From contig NZ_MJAJ01000014.1 of the NCBI RefSeq assembly GCF_001746365.1, forward strand, positions 87,598 to 151,597: a stretch of 64,000 nt of DNA, in the 5' to 3' direction. The stretch comes from Streptomyces sp. LUP30. Lineage in GTDB: Bacteria; Actinomycetota; Actinomycetes; Streptomycetales; Streptomycetaceae. The notes below the pieces were generated by a model. That model did no database searches. It was given only the letters and a program-made list of their open reading frames with translations, and had not been told where the DNA came from. Position numbers and translations under genes: made by a program. Shown one piece after another: positions 45,266 through 54,744 of this stretch; position 1 is the stretch's first letter; each line of letters starts with the position of its first letter.

Positions 45266-46105
45266 TCAACTCCGCCGCCAGAAGTCGCTGGTGTTCCGTC
45301 CGGGGCGGAACCCGCAACCCTCGGCCAGCGCGCCCATCCGGGCGAAGTCGCGGGCGACCTGGCCGGGTTCATGGGCGTCACTCCCGAAACTGATCCACTT
45401 GCCGCCGCACTCACGCCACCAGCGAACGATCAGGGCGTCCAGCGGAACAGCGGTGTTGATCTCGAGGACCCGGCCCGCCACGGCGAGCGCCCGCAGGACA
45501 CCGCGGAACTCCTCCTCGAAACTGCCCGGATCGAAGGGACCCGCCTCCGCCGGCCAGGCGCGGACAGGGTAGTCCAGGTGGCCGAGCACCTCGAAGGCGT
45601 CCGACCCCTCCACCATCGCCAGCGCCTCGGCCAGGTAGTCGCGCAGGAGTTCGTCGGGCTGGCGGAGCCCGTGGAGCCGTTCGACGACCAGAGCATGCGG
45701 CCCTTCCCTCAGTGAGTGCACCGATCCCAGAACACGATCGAAGGTGCCGCTCCGGAGGATGTTCTTCACCTCCGTCGAATGCCAGTGAGGCTCTCCGAGT
45801 TCGAGTCCGGAAAGGATGCGCAGTCCGGGAAATCGAGTTCGGCATTCCTCGATGCAGGAGAGATATCCCATGACGTCGAGGGGAGGCGGAAGAAGCGTAC
45901 CGTCGGCGCGTACCATTTCCTGGTACTTCTCGGGCATGGTCGCGATCGCCTCGGGCGGGATCAGCCAGGCGGTGAAGTCGGTGTGTTCGGTGAAGGCGAT
46001 CGACCGGAGCCCGAGGTCCACGGCCTTTCGGCAGGACGCCGTCATCGACCCGGCGAGGCAGTCCCAGGACCATTCCGTATGGACATGACTGTCGGTGGGG
46101 AGCAT
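45266..46105 (-). CDS. PHP-domain phosphoesterase (HisK histidinol-phosphatase-like)
   Basis: 279 residues from ATG 46105. The four PHP metal-binding motifs are visible: DSHVHTEWSWD, AFTEHTDF, a middle VLGSVHSLREG, and the C-terminal FGSDAHEPGQ. The size fits HisK-type histidinol phosphatases, but members with this context can also hydrolyse other phosphoesters or nucleotides. Divergent from an APH-type phosphotransferase 160 bp away. A longer ORF starting at 46360 is rejected because it crosses the divergent promoter. Confidence 0.82.
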   Translation of the reverse strand: MLPTDSHVHTEWSWDCLAGSMTASCRKAVDLGLRSIAFTEHTDFTAWLIPPEAIATMPEKYQEMVRADGTLLPPPLDVMGYLSCIEECRTRFPGLRILSGLELGEPHWHSTEVKNILRSGTFDRVLGSVHSLREGPHALVVERLHGLRQPDELLRDYLAEALAMVEGSDAFEVLGHLDYPVRAWPAEAGPFDPGSFEEEFRGVLRALAVAGRVLEINTAVPLDALIVRWWRECGGKWISFGSDAHEPGQVARDFARMGALAEGCGFRPGRNTSDFWRRS

Positions 46106-46265
46106 GTGCCTATGCTGGCAACGGAGTTCGGATCGAGCAAGGATTCGCCCTCGTGCGGCCTTGTACGGCCTTGTCCGGACCTCACGGAAGGGAAAGCCGG
46201 AAGTGCGCGCTCGGGCAGACTGGGAGGCGCGGAGAATCAGTGAACAGGCCGGGAAAGGCATCGAC

Positions 46266-47180
46266 ATGCAAAGGGATGAGGAGATCTCCTGTCTCCTGTT
46301 GGAAAGCGCGCGTCGCCATGGGCTCGTCCTGCGGGAGGAGACCGCCGTGCCGGACGACACCGGATGGGATTTCCACGTCGTCCGCGTCCTCGGGCGGGAT
46401 GGGACGGCGTGGATCCTCCGGCGGGCGCGCCGGGCGGATCTCGCGGCGGCGATCGAGGCGGAGTCACGGGTGCTCCGTCTCGTCGGACCGTGCCTTCCGG
46501 TGGCGGTGCCGCAGTGGGCCGTGGCAGGCCCGGACCTGATCGCCTACCCGATGCTGCCCGGTGAACCCGCGGCCTCGGAGGACGTCCGCACCCACGAGCT
46601 GCACTGGAGGATCGACCGTACCGACCCGCCGGAGCGTTATGTCGACGCACTCGCCCGGCTGATGGCGGTGCTGCACGGGACGGACCTGCGAGAACTCAGG
46701 GACACCGGCATCCCCGTACGTGGCCCGGACGCGGTCCGGGAAGTCTTCCGAACGCGCCTGGAGATCGGCCGCACGGAACTGGGCATGCACAAGAGCTGGT
46801 GGGACAGGGGCCTTCGCTGGCTGGCGGAGGACCGACTGTGGTCGCCCCAGGCCGTGTTGATCCATGGCGACCTGCACCCCGGGCACACGCTCGTCGACTC
46901 CGACGGTGATCTGACCGGTGTGCTGGACTGGACGGACGCGGAGATCGGCGATCCGGGACAGGAATTCGTCGAGGCCGCCCGCAAGTTCGATCCCCCCACC
47001 TGGGACCGCCTGATGGAGGGGTATCGGCGCCATGGCGGCCCTGCCTGGCCCGGACTGCGAGAGCATGTGCTCAACGCGATCGCCTTCGCCCCGCTGGCAC
47101 TCGGCGTCCTCGGGCTGACGAGCAGCCAACCGCGCTACGTCGAGATGGCCAGGCAGCGCATGGGCACGGCGGAGGCCTGA
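46266..47180 (+). CDS. APH/macrolide 2'-phosphotransferase-like enzyme
   Basis: 304 residues from ATG 46266. It has the aminoglycoside/macrolide kinase fold: N-lobe WILRRARRADLAAAI, the catalytic loop LIHGDLHPGHTLVD and metal-binding GVLDWTDAEIGDPGQEF. The C-terminal SSQPRYVEMARQR resembles Mph-type macrolide kinases. It may inactivate an antibiotic by phosphorylation or serve as a small-molecule kinase of this island. No resistance phenotype can be inferred from sequence alone. Confidence 0.78.
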   Translation: MQRDEEISCLLLESARRHGLVLREETAVPDDTGWDFHVVRVLGRDGTAWILRRARRADLAAAIEAESRVLRLVGPCLPVAVPQWAVAGPDLIAYPMLPGEPAASEDVRTHELHWRIDRTDPPERYVDALARLMAVLHGTDLRELRDTGIPVRGPDAVREVFRTRLEIGRTELGMHKSWWDRGLRWLAEDRLWSPQAVLIHGDLHPGHTLVDSDGDLTGVLDWTDAEIGDPGQEFVEAARKFDPPTWDRLMEGYRRHGGPAWPGLREHVLNAIAFAPLALGVLGLTSSQPRYVEMARQRMGTAEA

Positions 47181-47232
47181 ACCGTGTCATCACGCCGCGG
47201 GAACCCCAAGACGGACCGTACGTCTCGGGGGC

Positions 47233-49908
47233 CTAGGCACGATGCCGGCGTACCGCGGCGAGGGTTTCCTGCGTCATGACGGTGGTGGGATGACGGAGTC
47301 CGTAGGCGCGTTGCCGATCCACCAGTACGTCGGTCAGGGCCTCCTCCGCCTTGTCCAGTTCACCGAGATCGAACAGGATCAGCCCGAGCCGGTAGCGGCT
47401 TGCCAGGGTCGCCCGGTGAGCGTTGCCCAGGATCCTGCGGCGCCGCTCGACGAGGGACGTCGCCAGTTCCTTCGCCTCCTCGATCCGCCCGGAGTCGTGC
47501 AGCAGATCGGCCAACGTCCCGAGAACGGACAGGGTTCTGGGGTGGTCCGGGCCGCGAAGCCCGCTGTTGGTGTCGGCCAGTGCCCGCAGCTCCTCCACCA
47601 CCCCGGTGTGCTCGCCCAGGCGGTAGCGCGTCTGTGCCAGGTAGTGGCGGGTCACCAGCGTCGCCGGATGTTCCGGGCCCAGGTGCTCGGTCCTGAGCGC
47701 GAGGACGCGCTCGTACACCTGTCGTGCGGCGGAGTGGTTCCCCATGGCGCTCAGATGATCGGCGATGCTGTTGTGGCTGGTCAGTGTGTCGGGATGGGTC
47801 ACGCCGAGGATCCTGGACCGTACGCGGAACGTACTCTCGAAGATAACCCCGGCCTCGTCCAGCATGCCCCGTCCGAGCAGGGTCCGGGCGAGGTGGTGCC
47901 GCGAGGTCAGCGTGTCGGGGTGATCACGGCCGAGACGTCGCTCCCGAAGTTCCACCACCTCGCGGAACTCCTTCTCCGCCTCACGGAGCCTGCCCTGGTC
48001 GTAGTGGAGCCGGGCGGTGTCGTGCGTGACCGCCAGCAGACGCGGGTCGTCCGGGGACAGGATGCGGGCCGCGGTGGCCCTGACCCGGACGTAGGCGGCC
48101 TCGGAGCGTCCGAGATGACCGACGGCGCGCAGATATCCCGCCGCTCGGTTCGCGAGGTCCACGGCCGAGGGTGGGGCCGCCGGAGGTTCCAGACCATGGT
48201 CGTCGATCAGGTCGAGCGGTGCGGCACAGTGGTCGGTGAGCAGGCTCCAGCGCGCCCAGTCCTGCGGGAGTTTGGGATCGCTGTGTTCCAGCGCCGAGCT
48301 GAGCAGGGCGACGGTCAGGGCGACGAAGTCACCGCTCAGGGCGCGGACGTCGACGTGCCACCGGGAGACGTCCCGGACCACGGGGTGCAGCACGAGCAGC
48401 CGAGTCGTCCCGCCTCCGCTCGGCTCCCCGGCCGACGACGTGGTGAAGTCGAGCAACCCGAGTGCTTCGAGCCCACGCAGCGTCTCCCAGGTCAGCCTGG
48501 GGGACAGCGGGCCGAACAGCGACGAGGCCGAGATGGTCTCCGCGCTCAGGACGAGTTCGTAGGGAACGGGCGCGGAGCCGAGGCAGGCAAGAAGGTGTAG
48601 CACTCTGCGGGCCTCGGTCAGGCCGCGCTCGGCGAGCAGGTCCAGTGACAGCTCCCAGGTCCGGCCGACCGTCACGTGCTCCGGCCTGGTCGGAGGGGTT
48701 CCCGCCTTCGCCGCCAGGAGTGCCGCGGGTTCTCCTCCCCGGTCCAGGACCTCCAGGTAGCTTCCGAACCCCAGGGGAAGGTCGGGTGTGATCCAGCTCC
48801 GCGGCATCTCGGCGATCTCGGCCAGGTAGCGGCCGGCGAGGACCAGGGCCAGAGGGAGCCCGCCGAGCCGCTCGGCGAGCGCGGCGGCCTCAGCCTCGGC
48901 CTCGGGATCGCCCCCTCGGCCCGCGAGCTCGATGAGCACGTCCGCACCGAGGGCCGGCGGCAGGCATTCGACCTCGTGCAGCGCGAGCCACGACGGGGGA
49001 GGGGCACCCCAGCTCGACTCGCTTCTGTCGCAGCTCGTGACGACGATGGTGCCGAGACTGTGCGCCGCGTCCCGCAGCCACCCGGTGCCGTCGGTCACCG
49101 GACGTCCGTTGAGGGAGAGCGCGCCCGGCGGGTCGTCGGCGTTGTCCAGGACCAGGAGCCACGGTTCCTCCAGTCCTTCGAGCAGCCGCCACACGATGTC
49201 CTGAAGGCTGCCCAGACGTAACTCGTCCGGGTCGGCGCTCAGTTCCATGGCGATCGACAGCATCCCTGCCGTGAGCACCGCGACGTCGTCCGCGACCAGC
49301 CACCAGATGCGAACACCTGCGGCGAGGGCGGCTCGCGCCGCAGCCAGAGCCACAGTGCTCTTGCCGCAGCCCCCGAGCCCGTGCAGGACGTGGACGCTCG
49401 GTTCGTCGCGCAGCAGCGAAGAACTCTCCATCGCGGTGACGAGCACGCCCACCAGGGCTTCGCGGCCCCGGATCTCCGGGTCCCCGCCCAGCCGTCCCAC
49501 CGGAGGACGGGTGGAGACCGAGACGAGCCGGGAGCCGTCGGCGATCAGTGGTGACGTCGAGGGCTCGGGATACCCGGCCTGGTCGGTCTCCGGCTCGCGG
49601 GTCTCCTGGCCGGCGCGATCGTCGGTCGCTCGCTTGACCCGCCAGTAGGCCCGGTGCCATTCCTTCAGCTCCCCGGGATCGGCGACCCCGCAGATGCGGA
49701 GCAAGCGCAGCAGCAGGCCCGGCGGTTGAAGGCTGGGGAGGTGCGTGCCCGCGAAGTAACCGCCGAGTGTGCTGGCCGGAATACCGAGCTCGCCGGCGAG
49801 GCGCCGGATGGTGTGACCGGAGGCGTCCTTGACGAGGGTCAGTTCACGACCGAAGTCCTTGCGGGTCGCGATGCGCCGGGGATCGGGAAGGTCGTCAGGC
49901 AAGGTCAA
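47233..49908 (-). CDS. HTH-NB-ARC-TPR STAND ATPase
   Basis: About 891 residues. N-terminal XRE-type HTH (IRRLAGELGIPASTLGGYFA), then an NB-ARC domain with Walker A (GLGGCGKST, about residue 185), Walker B (LLVLDNADD) and GLPLAL. The C-terminus has TPR_12-type repeats with the RLGRDHPDTLTSRHHLA, GVTHPDTLTSHNSIADHLSA and GPEHPATLVTRHYLAQTRYR consensus. STAND proteins oligomerise on ligand or invader sensing; this one also looks able to bind DNA. The start is uncertain: TTG 49908 or 49902. Codon at 49219-49221 is TTA. Divergent from the aminomutase operon. Confidence 0.82.
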   Translation of the reverse strand: MTLPDDLPDPRRIATRKDFGRELTLVKDASGHTIRRLAGELGIPASTLGGYFAGTHLPSLQPPGLLLRLLRICGVADPGELKEWHRAYWRVKRATDDRAGQETREPETDQAGYPEPSTSPLIADGSRLVSVSTRPPVGRLGGDPEIRGREALVGVLVTAMESSSLLRDEPSVHVLHGLGGCGKSTVALAAARAALAAGVRIWWLVADDVAVLTAGMLSIAMELSADPDELRLGSLQDIVWRLLEGLEEPWLLVLDNADDPPGALSLNGRPVTDGTGWLRDAAHSLGTIVVTSCDRSESSWGAPPPSWLALHEVECLPPALGADVLIELAGRGGDPEAEAEAAALAERLGGLPLALVLAGRYLAEIAEMPRSWITPDLPLGFGSYLEVLDRGGEPAALLAAKAGTPPTRPEHVTVGRTWELSLDLLAERGLTEARRVLHLLACLGSAPVPYELVLSAETISASSLFGPLSPRLTWETLRGLEALGLLDFTTSSAGEPSGGGTTRLLVLHPVVRDVSRWHVDVRALSGDFVALTVALLSSALEHSDPKLPQDWARWSLLTDHCAAPLDLIDDHGLEPPAAPPSAVDLANRAAGYLRAVGHLGRSEAAYVRVRATAARILSPDDPRLLAVTHDTARLHYDQGRLREAEKEFREVVELRERRLGRDHPDTLTSRHHLARTLLGRGMLDEAGVIFESTFRVRSRILGVTHPDTLTSHNSIADHLSAMGNHSAARQVYERVLALRTEHLGPEHPATLVTRHYLAQTRYRLGEHTGVVEELRALADTNSGLRGPDHPRTLSVLGTLADLLHDSGRIEEAKELATSLVERRRRILGNAHRATLASRYRLGLILFDLGELDKAEEALTDVLVDRQRAYGLRHPTTVMTQETLAAVRRHRA

Positions 49909-50065
49909 CCGCCAGGGCAGATGCGTAGGGCTCCCCGGGCAGCATAGCGAAGGCCGGACAACGGAGTTGTCCGAACCTGTCTGGACCTGCGACATCGCCC
50001 TTGAGCCCACGCGACGCCCGGCGGTCCCCTGGAAGCGTCGGCAACGAGCGGAGGGCGGAAGCGAC

Positions 50066-51121
50066 ATGACAGGTGACCGAACGACGATCCGAACCGTGGA
50101 CGGCCTCGTGGCCGCCGGCCTCGCCTCGGACGAGGCGGCCCTGGAGGAGGTGGCCCGGCGGTACGCGATCGCGATCAGCCCTGCGGTCAGGAGCCGCCTG
50201 GGGCACGGCCCGGGCGACCCGGTCGCCGCACAGTTCGTGCCCACGGCGAGCGAACTGATCGAGTCCGCCGAGGAGTTCAGCGATCCAATCGGCGACGACC
50301 GGTTCAGCCCGGTGACCGGCGTGACCCACCGTTACCGGGACCGCGTCCTCCTCAAGCCCCTGGGGATGTGTCCCGTCTACTGCCGCTTCTGCTTCCGGAG
50401 GGAGGCCGTGGGCCCGGAGCACGGCGTCCTGCCGGAGGGCGATCTCGCGGCAGCCCTCGACTACGTCCGCGACCACGAGGAGATCTGGGAGGTCATCCTC
50501 ACCGGCGGCGATCCGTTAATGCTCCCGCCCGCCCGCCTGGACCGGATCCTGGACGGGCTCGACGCCATCGCCCATGTGCGGGTCGTCCGGATCCACACCC
50601 GGGTTCCGGTCGTCGCTCCGGAGCGGATCCGGCCCAGGCTGCTGTCCGTCCTCAGACGCCGTACACCGGTCTGGATCGTCCTGCACTGCAACCATCGCCA
50701 GGAGATCGGTGACGAGGCGTCGGCGGCGCTGGGGGCACTGGCCGACCACGGTATCCCGCTGCTGAGCCAGACCGTGCTGCTCCGAGGCGTCAACGACAGC
50801 GCGAGTGTGCTGGAGGAGCTCTTCCGGAAACTGGTCGAGCACCGGGTCAAGCCCTACTACCTGCACCACGCGGATCTCGCCCGCGGGACGGGGCACTTTC
50901 GCACCGGCATCGAAGAGGGCAGGGACCTCGTGCATCAGCTGCGCGGCGACGTCTCGGGACTCTGCCAGCCGACCTACGTCCTGGACATACCGGGTGGCCA
51001 TGGAAAGGTACCGATCGCCGGCACCTCCCTCGAACGCTCGGCGGACGGCTCGTATCTGGTGACGGACCGCGGGGGAGCCCGTCACCGCTACCCGCCGGTG
51101 CCGAAGGAGTCGGAGCGGTGA
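50066..51121 (+). CDS. Lysine 2,3-aminomutase-like radical SAM enzyme (KamA/EpmB family)
   Basis: 351 residues from ATG 50066 (GGAGGGCGG upstream). The radical-SAM [4Fe-4S] motif CPVYCRFC (C102, C106, C109) sits in the KamA-type context LLKPLGMCPVYCRFCFRR, followed by ILTGGDPLMLPPARL. The C-terminus ends with the PTYVLDIPGGHGKVPI strand that in KamA forms the PLP pocket. KamA makes beta-lysine from lysine; EpmB makes R-beta-lysine for EF-P. The size is nearer to EpmB. Contains a TTA codon at 50516-50518. First gene of the six-gene operon; overlaps the next by 4 bp. Confidence 0.82.
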   Translation: MTGDRTTIRTVDGLVAAGLASDEAALEEVARRYAIAISPAVRSRLGHGPGDPVAAQFVPTASELIESAEEFSDPIGDDRFSPVTGVTHRYRDRVLLKPLGMCPVYCRFCFRREAVGPEHGVLPEGDLAAALDYVRDHEEIWEVILTGGDPLMLPPARLDRILDGLDAIAHVRVVRIHTRVPVVAPERIRPRLLSVLRRRTPVWIVLHCNHRQEIGDEASAALGALADHGIPLLSQTVLLRGVNDSASVLEELFRKLVEHRVKPYYLHHADLARGTGHFRTGIEEGRDLVHQLRGDVSGLCQPTYVLDIPGGHGKVPIAGTSLERSADGSYLVTDRGGARHRYPPVPKESER

Positions 51122-52245
51122 GGCCCGCAGCAGTGCGGCTCGCCATCGCCGCCCACCCGGCGGATGCTTCCGTCTCCCGCGTGCTCTGGCACCTTCCCGA
51201 GGTGAGTGCCGGACGCGTGCGCCGGACACTGGACCGGGCCTTCGCCACGGACGCGCAGACCCCGACCGCGCGCCGCACGAAGCTGTTCGTACGCGGTGCA
51301 CTCGCCGGACCGGCGGCGTGGTCGGACGGGCGGACGGCGGCCGGAGCGGCGGACGACCTGTTCGCCTGGGCCAGCGCCGCTCAGACCTGTGACCGGACGC
51401 TGTTCCGCGCCCTGGTCGGCGGGCTGGAACCCTGGTTCGCGACCCGGGGGCTGCCGCAGGGACGGGTCGAGGCGGAAATCTTCTACGGCCGGTATCGGCA
51501 GACGCCGGGGGGCATCCACCGGGAGGCCTGCTCCAACCTCCACCTCGTCGTCGAGGGCGAGAAGGCCATGGACTTCTGGACCGAGGACGCCTGGCCGCCG
51601 AAGGGAACGGTCGTCAGGGAGGACAGGGATCCCGGGAGCGGAGCTCAGGAACAGTACCTGCCCGGCCTGGATCCGCGAGACCACCGCGACCGGGCCGAGA
51701 GCCTCACGGCGGCGCGGGAGCAGGGCTTCGCCTGGCAGGCGGGGACCTGGCACGTCGGCCGCTCGGCAAACGGCCCCTCCCTCGCCTTGAACGTGGCCGC
51801 CTACGGGCGGGGGCCGGCGCGTCGGGGACCGGTGCTGCGCTCCTGGGCGGAGCGCTTCGCGGGCGAGGTTCCGGGTGACTGGCTGGAGGAGTACCGCAGT
51901 CATCTGGCCTCGGACGGCAGCGCCGGAGACCTGCTGGCCACGCTCTCCGGACTCGGCATGAGGCCGCCGGCGCAGACATTCGCCGGGGGGCCGCCCGTGC
52001 GCACCGCCCGGGTGCGCGGCCCGGCACGACTGGAATCGCCGGTGCTCTGGTACGGCGATGGCCGGGGCCTGTGGGTCGCCGCGCTCGGAGCTTCGGTCCG
52101 GGTGCCCGATCGCGCGGACATCCGCGACTGGCTGACCGAAGGGGTGCTGTGTCCGGACGGGGGCCCGGACGTTCCGGCGGGCTGTCGCACGGTCGCCGGG
52201 TGGCTCGCGGAGCAGGGGGCGTTGACCGTGAGGAGCGGAACATGA
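51118..52245 (+). CDS. JmjC/cupin-like Fe(II)/2-oxoglutarate oxygenase
   Basis: 375 residues from GTG 51118. A cupin core with the first metal ligands in GGIHREACSNLHLVVEGEKA (H134, E136) and the distal His in AGTWHVGRSANGPSLALNV (H212). The spacing and the GxWH-xxxx-SLALN strand fit JmjC/Cupin_8 hydroxylases, which act on Lys, Arg, Asn or His side chains of proteins or on peptide precursors. The Glu at the second ligand position instead of Asp is common in the group. Overlaps both neighbours (GTGA and ATGA). Confidence 0.65.
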   Translation: MRPAAVRLAIAAHPADASVSRVLWHLPEVSAGRVRRTLDRAFATDAQTPTARRTKLFVRGALAGPAAWSDGRTAAGAADDLFAWASAAQTCDRTLFRALVGGLEPWFATRGLPQGRVEAEIFYGRYRQTPGGIHREACSNLHLVVEGEKAMDFWTEDAWPPKGTVVREDRDPGSGAQEQYLPGLDPRDHRDRAESLTAAREQGFAWQAGTWHVGRSANGPSLALNVAAYGRGPARRGPVLRSWAERFAGEVPGDWLEEYRSHLASDGSAGDLLATLSGLGMRPPAQTFAGGPPVRTARVRGPARLESPVLWYGDGRGLWVAALGASVRVPDRADIRDWLTEGVLCPDGGPDVPAGCRTVAGWLAEQGALTVRSGT

Positions 52246-52955
52246 GTACCGGTTGGGAGGACGACGACACCGCCCTGTTCGTGCGGTACGGGGACGCCTT
52301 CGTGCCCCGCAGGAAGGAGCAGTTCGACGTGGTCTGCGACCTGCTCGCCGAAATGCCGCGGCCGGACGTCCTGGAGCTGGGCTGCGGCGACGGCAGGCTG
52401 ACAGAACACATCCTGGGCCGGCTGTCCGAGGTGCGCGTGACCGCGGTCGACGCCTCGGCGGGCATGCTCCGTCTCGCCCGGGACCGGCTCGCGGTCTTCC
52501 CGGGACGCGTCACCCTGCGCCATGCCGGTATGGAGGACCGCGGCGCCATGGCCGACGGCCCTTACGGAGCGGTCGTCACCTCGCTGGCGGTCCATCATCT
52601 CGATGACCGCGCCAAACAGGCTCTCTACCGGCTGGTGCGCGCTTCGCTGGCACCGGGCGGGTCCTTCGTGATGGCCGATCTGGTGTTGCCGGTGGGCCGG
52701 GGCCCGCTGGCCGTCGCCGCCGACCGCTGGGACGCCGAGGTCCGTGCCACGGAGCCCGAGGCGACCGCTCCCTTCGAGGCGGCCCGATGGAACACCTTCA
52801 GGTTCCCCGATCCCGTCGATCGCCCTTCCCGGGTCGGCGACCACCTCGACTGGCTGGCCGGGGCCGGCTTTTCCGACGTCGATGTCTGCTGGGTGTACGC
52901 CGGGCACGCCGTGCTCCACGCCCGCCGCTCTGAACCCTCCGAGGAGACCACATGA
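52242..52955 (+). CDS. Class I SAM-dependent methyltransferase
   Basis: 237 residues from ATG 52242. Motif I is VLELGCGDGRLTEHI (about 43-57), the acidic loop is VTAVDASAGMLRLARDRL, and AVVTSLAVHHLDD and LVRASLAPGGSFVMADL are motifs IV and post-II. A small-molecule or peptide methyltransferase by family. Coupled to both neighbours by 4-bp overlaps. Confidence 0.85.
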   Translation: MSTGWEDDDTALFVRYGDAFVPRRKEQFDVVCDLLAEMPRPDVLELGCGDGRLTEHILGRLSEVRVTAVDASAGMLRLARDRLAVFPGRVTLRHAGMEDRGAMADGPYGAVVTSLAVHHLDDRAKQALYRLVRASLAPGGSFVMADLVLPVGRGPLAVAADRWDAEVRATEPEATAPFEAARWNTFRFPDPVDRPSRVGDHLDWLAGAGFSDVDVCWVYAGHAVLHARRSEPSEETT

Positions 52956-54193
52956 AGGAGGCCGTGGTGAGCAGCCGGACCGTGCTGGGGAATCTGGTCA
53001 ACGATGTCATGATCGAGAACGCGCCGCCGTCCTACGCGCGGACCATGGCATCGGTGACACCGAGGAAACTGTGGCTCGCACGTCCGGACGACTGCCTGGT
53101 CGTGCTGGCACCCTGCAGCCGGTCGTTCCGCGACTACGTGGAACGGACTCTCGGCATCGACCTCGGGCGGATCGACCTGGTGCAGCCCGAGGAGATCTTC
53201 ACCGGCCACGCCCTCGACCTGGTGGAGCACAAAGGCGCGGTGGAGAAGGTGGTGTCACGGTCGCAGCTCCTGCCCTTCGTCCTCGACCGCAGGACCGTCG
53301 ACTTCGCCGCCCGGACCGGAACCCCGGTCGCCGGCTACCGAGGGATCCCCACGGAGAGGACGGTGCGCGCCGTCCGCGAGATCAACACCAAGCGGGGGTT
53401 CCGCTCGATCGCCCGGGCCCTCGGGCTGCCGGTCGCGGCCGGCGGTCACGCCGCGACCCTGCCGGAACTGTGCGCGCGAGTGGAGGACTTCCTGAAGAAA
53501 CGTCCAGCGGCCATCGTCAAGATCGACCGCTCGTCCAACGGGTACGGGACCGTGGTCGTGCGGGCCGACCATCCGAGGTCCCCGACCGATCAGATCACCG
53601 GAGTCGTGGAAGCGGACGAGCGCGGATGCGGGTGGGTCTACGAGGAGTTCCTGGACTTCGTCTCGGTGCCCAGCGTCGAGATGATCGTCGAGGAGCACGG
53701 GCCCGTGCCCTTCTCCAGTTGCGATCAGAGGACCGTGAACAACGCCTGGACCGGGATGACGGCGCCCGCCGATCCGCGGGGCGCCGCGGTCGCGCACGAG
53801 GCGGCGCTCGCCATCGGCTCGTGGCTGCACGGTGAGGGCTTCCGTGGCGTTTTCGACGTGGACTGCTGTCTCCTCGCGGACAGTCATGTCGTGACGGAGG
53901 CCAACGTCCGTCGTACCGGCGGGACATATCTGGAGGAACTCGCGCGCCGTCTCACCGGCGAGGCGTCGCCGTCCTGGCTCGCCGACGTCCGCCAGGGGCG
54001 TCGCGGCCCCGACTTCGACACCGCCGTCGGCGCCATCGAAGCCGCCGGTCTCGCGAACGGGACCACCAGGGTGGTCCTCACCGCCGACACCACCGAGATC
54101 GACGGCAGATGGCGCTACCTCGTCGTCGGCGGGAACAGGGCCGACGTCCTCGACGCGGAACGGCTGCTCACCTCGATCCTGGGGCTGACATGA
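52952..54193 (+). CDS. ATP-grasp ligase (PGM1-like amide ligase)
   Basis: 413 residues from ATG 52952 (GAGGAGA upstream; GTG 52967 is an alternative). An N-terminal pre-ATP-grasp region, a Lys-containing nucleotide-binding strand (PAAIVKIDRSSNGYGTVVVR), and the metal-binding segment GVFDVDCCLLADSHVVTEAN with NVRRTGGTY. The last motif is close to the pheganomycin ligase PGM1 group, which couples a nonproteinogenic amino acid to a peptide. Here the ligase probably joins an amino acid made or modified by the neighbours to an acceptor. Confidence 0.72.
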   Translation: MKEAVVSSRTVLGNLVNDVMIENAPPSYARTMASVTPRKLWLARPDDCLVVLAPCSRSFRDYVERTLGIDLGRIDLVQPEEIFTGHALDLVEHKGAVEKVVSRSQLLPFVLDRRTVDFAARTGTPVAGYRGIPTERTVRAVREINTKRGFRSIARALGLPVAAGGHAATLPELCARVEDFLKKRPAAIVKIDRSSNGYGTVVVRADHPRSPTDQITGVVEADERGCGWVYEEFLDFVSVPSVEMIVEEHGPVPFSSCDQRTVNNAWTGMTAPADPRGAAVAHEAALAIGSWLHGEGFRGVFDVDCCLLADSHVVTEANVRRTGGTYLEELARRLTGEASPSWLADVRQGRRGPDFDTAVGAIEAAGLANGTTRVVLTADTTEIDGRWRYLVVGGNRADVLDAERLLTSILGLT

Positions 54194-54744
54194 CACTCCA
54201 CTCGTCGCTCCACCCCGGTATCAGCAGGATCCATGGTTCCGGGATCATCGCCCTGGCCGACATCCCTTTGGGCACCGCCCTGTGGGCACCCTGCCCGCGC
54301 TGCCGTGTCATGGACACCGGCAGCCAGCGCACCGCGCCGCCCGCGGTGATCGACTGGCTCCACGAATACGGCTACCGGCGTGCCGACGCCGGTCTGCTCA
54401 CCCCCTGCCACGGTGCCCACCTCTTCAACCACTCATGCCGGCCGGCGGTGCTGGACCTCGGCCTCTCCGTGGGGATCGCCGTCGCCGACATCCGCCGAGG
54501 CGAGGAGGCCTGCTGTGACTACCGGACCTTCCGCTTCGACGAGCCGTGGGCCTTCGCGTGTTCGTGCGGAACACCGGCCTGCGAGGGGGTCGTCGAGTCC
54601 AGCCGACGGCGCATTCCCGACCGGCTCACGCACGAGTGGCGGACCAGGATCGGGGCGGCGCTCGAGGCCGCCGGCCGGGTGCCTCAGGAAATCATGATCA
54701 GGGCGGGCGACATCAACGGTCGCCAAGGACGGGAGAGCGCTTGA
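54190..54744 (+). CDS. SET-domain protein lysine methyltransferase-like enzyme
   Basis: 184 residues from ATG 54190. SET elements are clear: GSGIIALADIPLGTALW, the pseudoknot motif LFNHSCRP (N80-H81-S82-C83), GEEACCDYRTF with the catalytic Tyr, and a post-SET zinc cluster CSCGTPAC (C124, C126, C131). SET enzymes transfer methyl groups to lysine side chains. A complete bacterial SET protein in an operon with an aminomutase and an oxygenase is unusual. Overlaps the upstream gene by ATGA and the downstream gene by TGATG. Confidence 0.8.
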   Translation: MTLHSSLHPGISRIHGSGIIALADIPLGTALWAPCPRCRVMDTGSQRTAPPAVIDWLHEYGYRRADAGLLTPCHGAHLFNHSCRPAVLDLGLSVGIAVADIRRGEEACCDYRTFRFDEPWAFACSCGTPACEGVVESSRRRIPDRLTHEWRTRIGAALEAAGRVPQEIMIRAGDINGRQGRESA

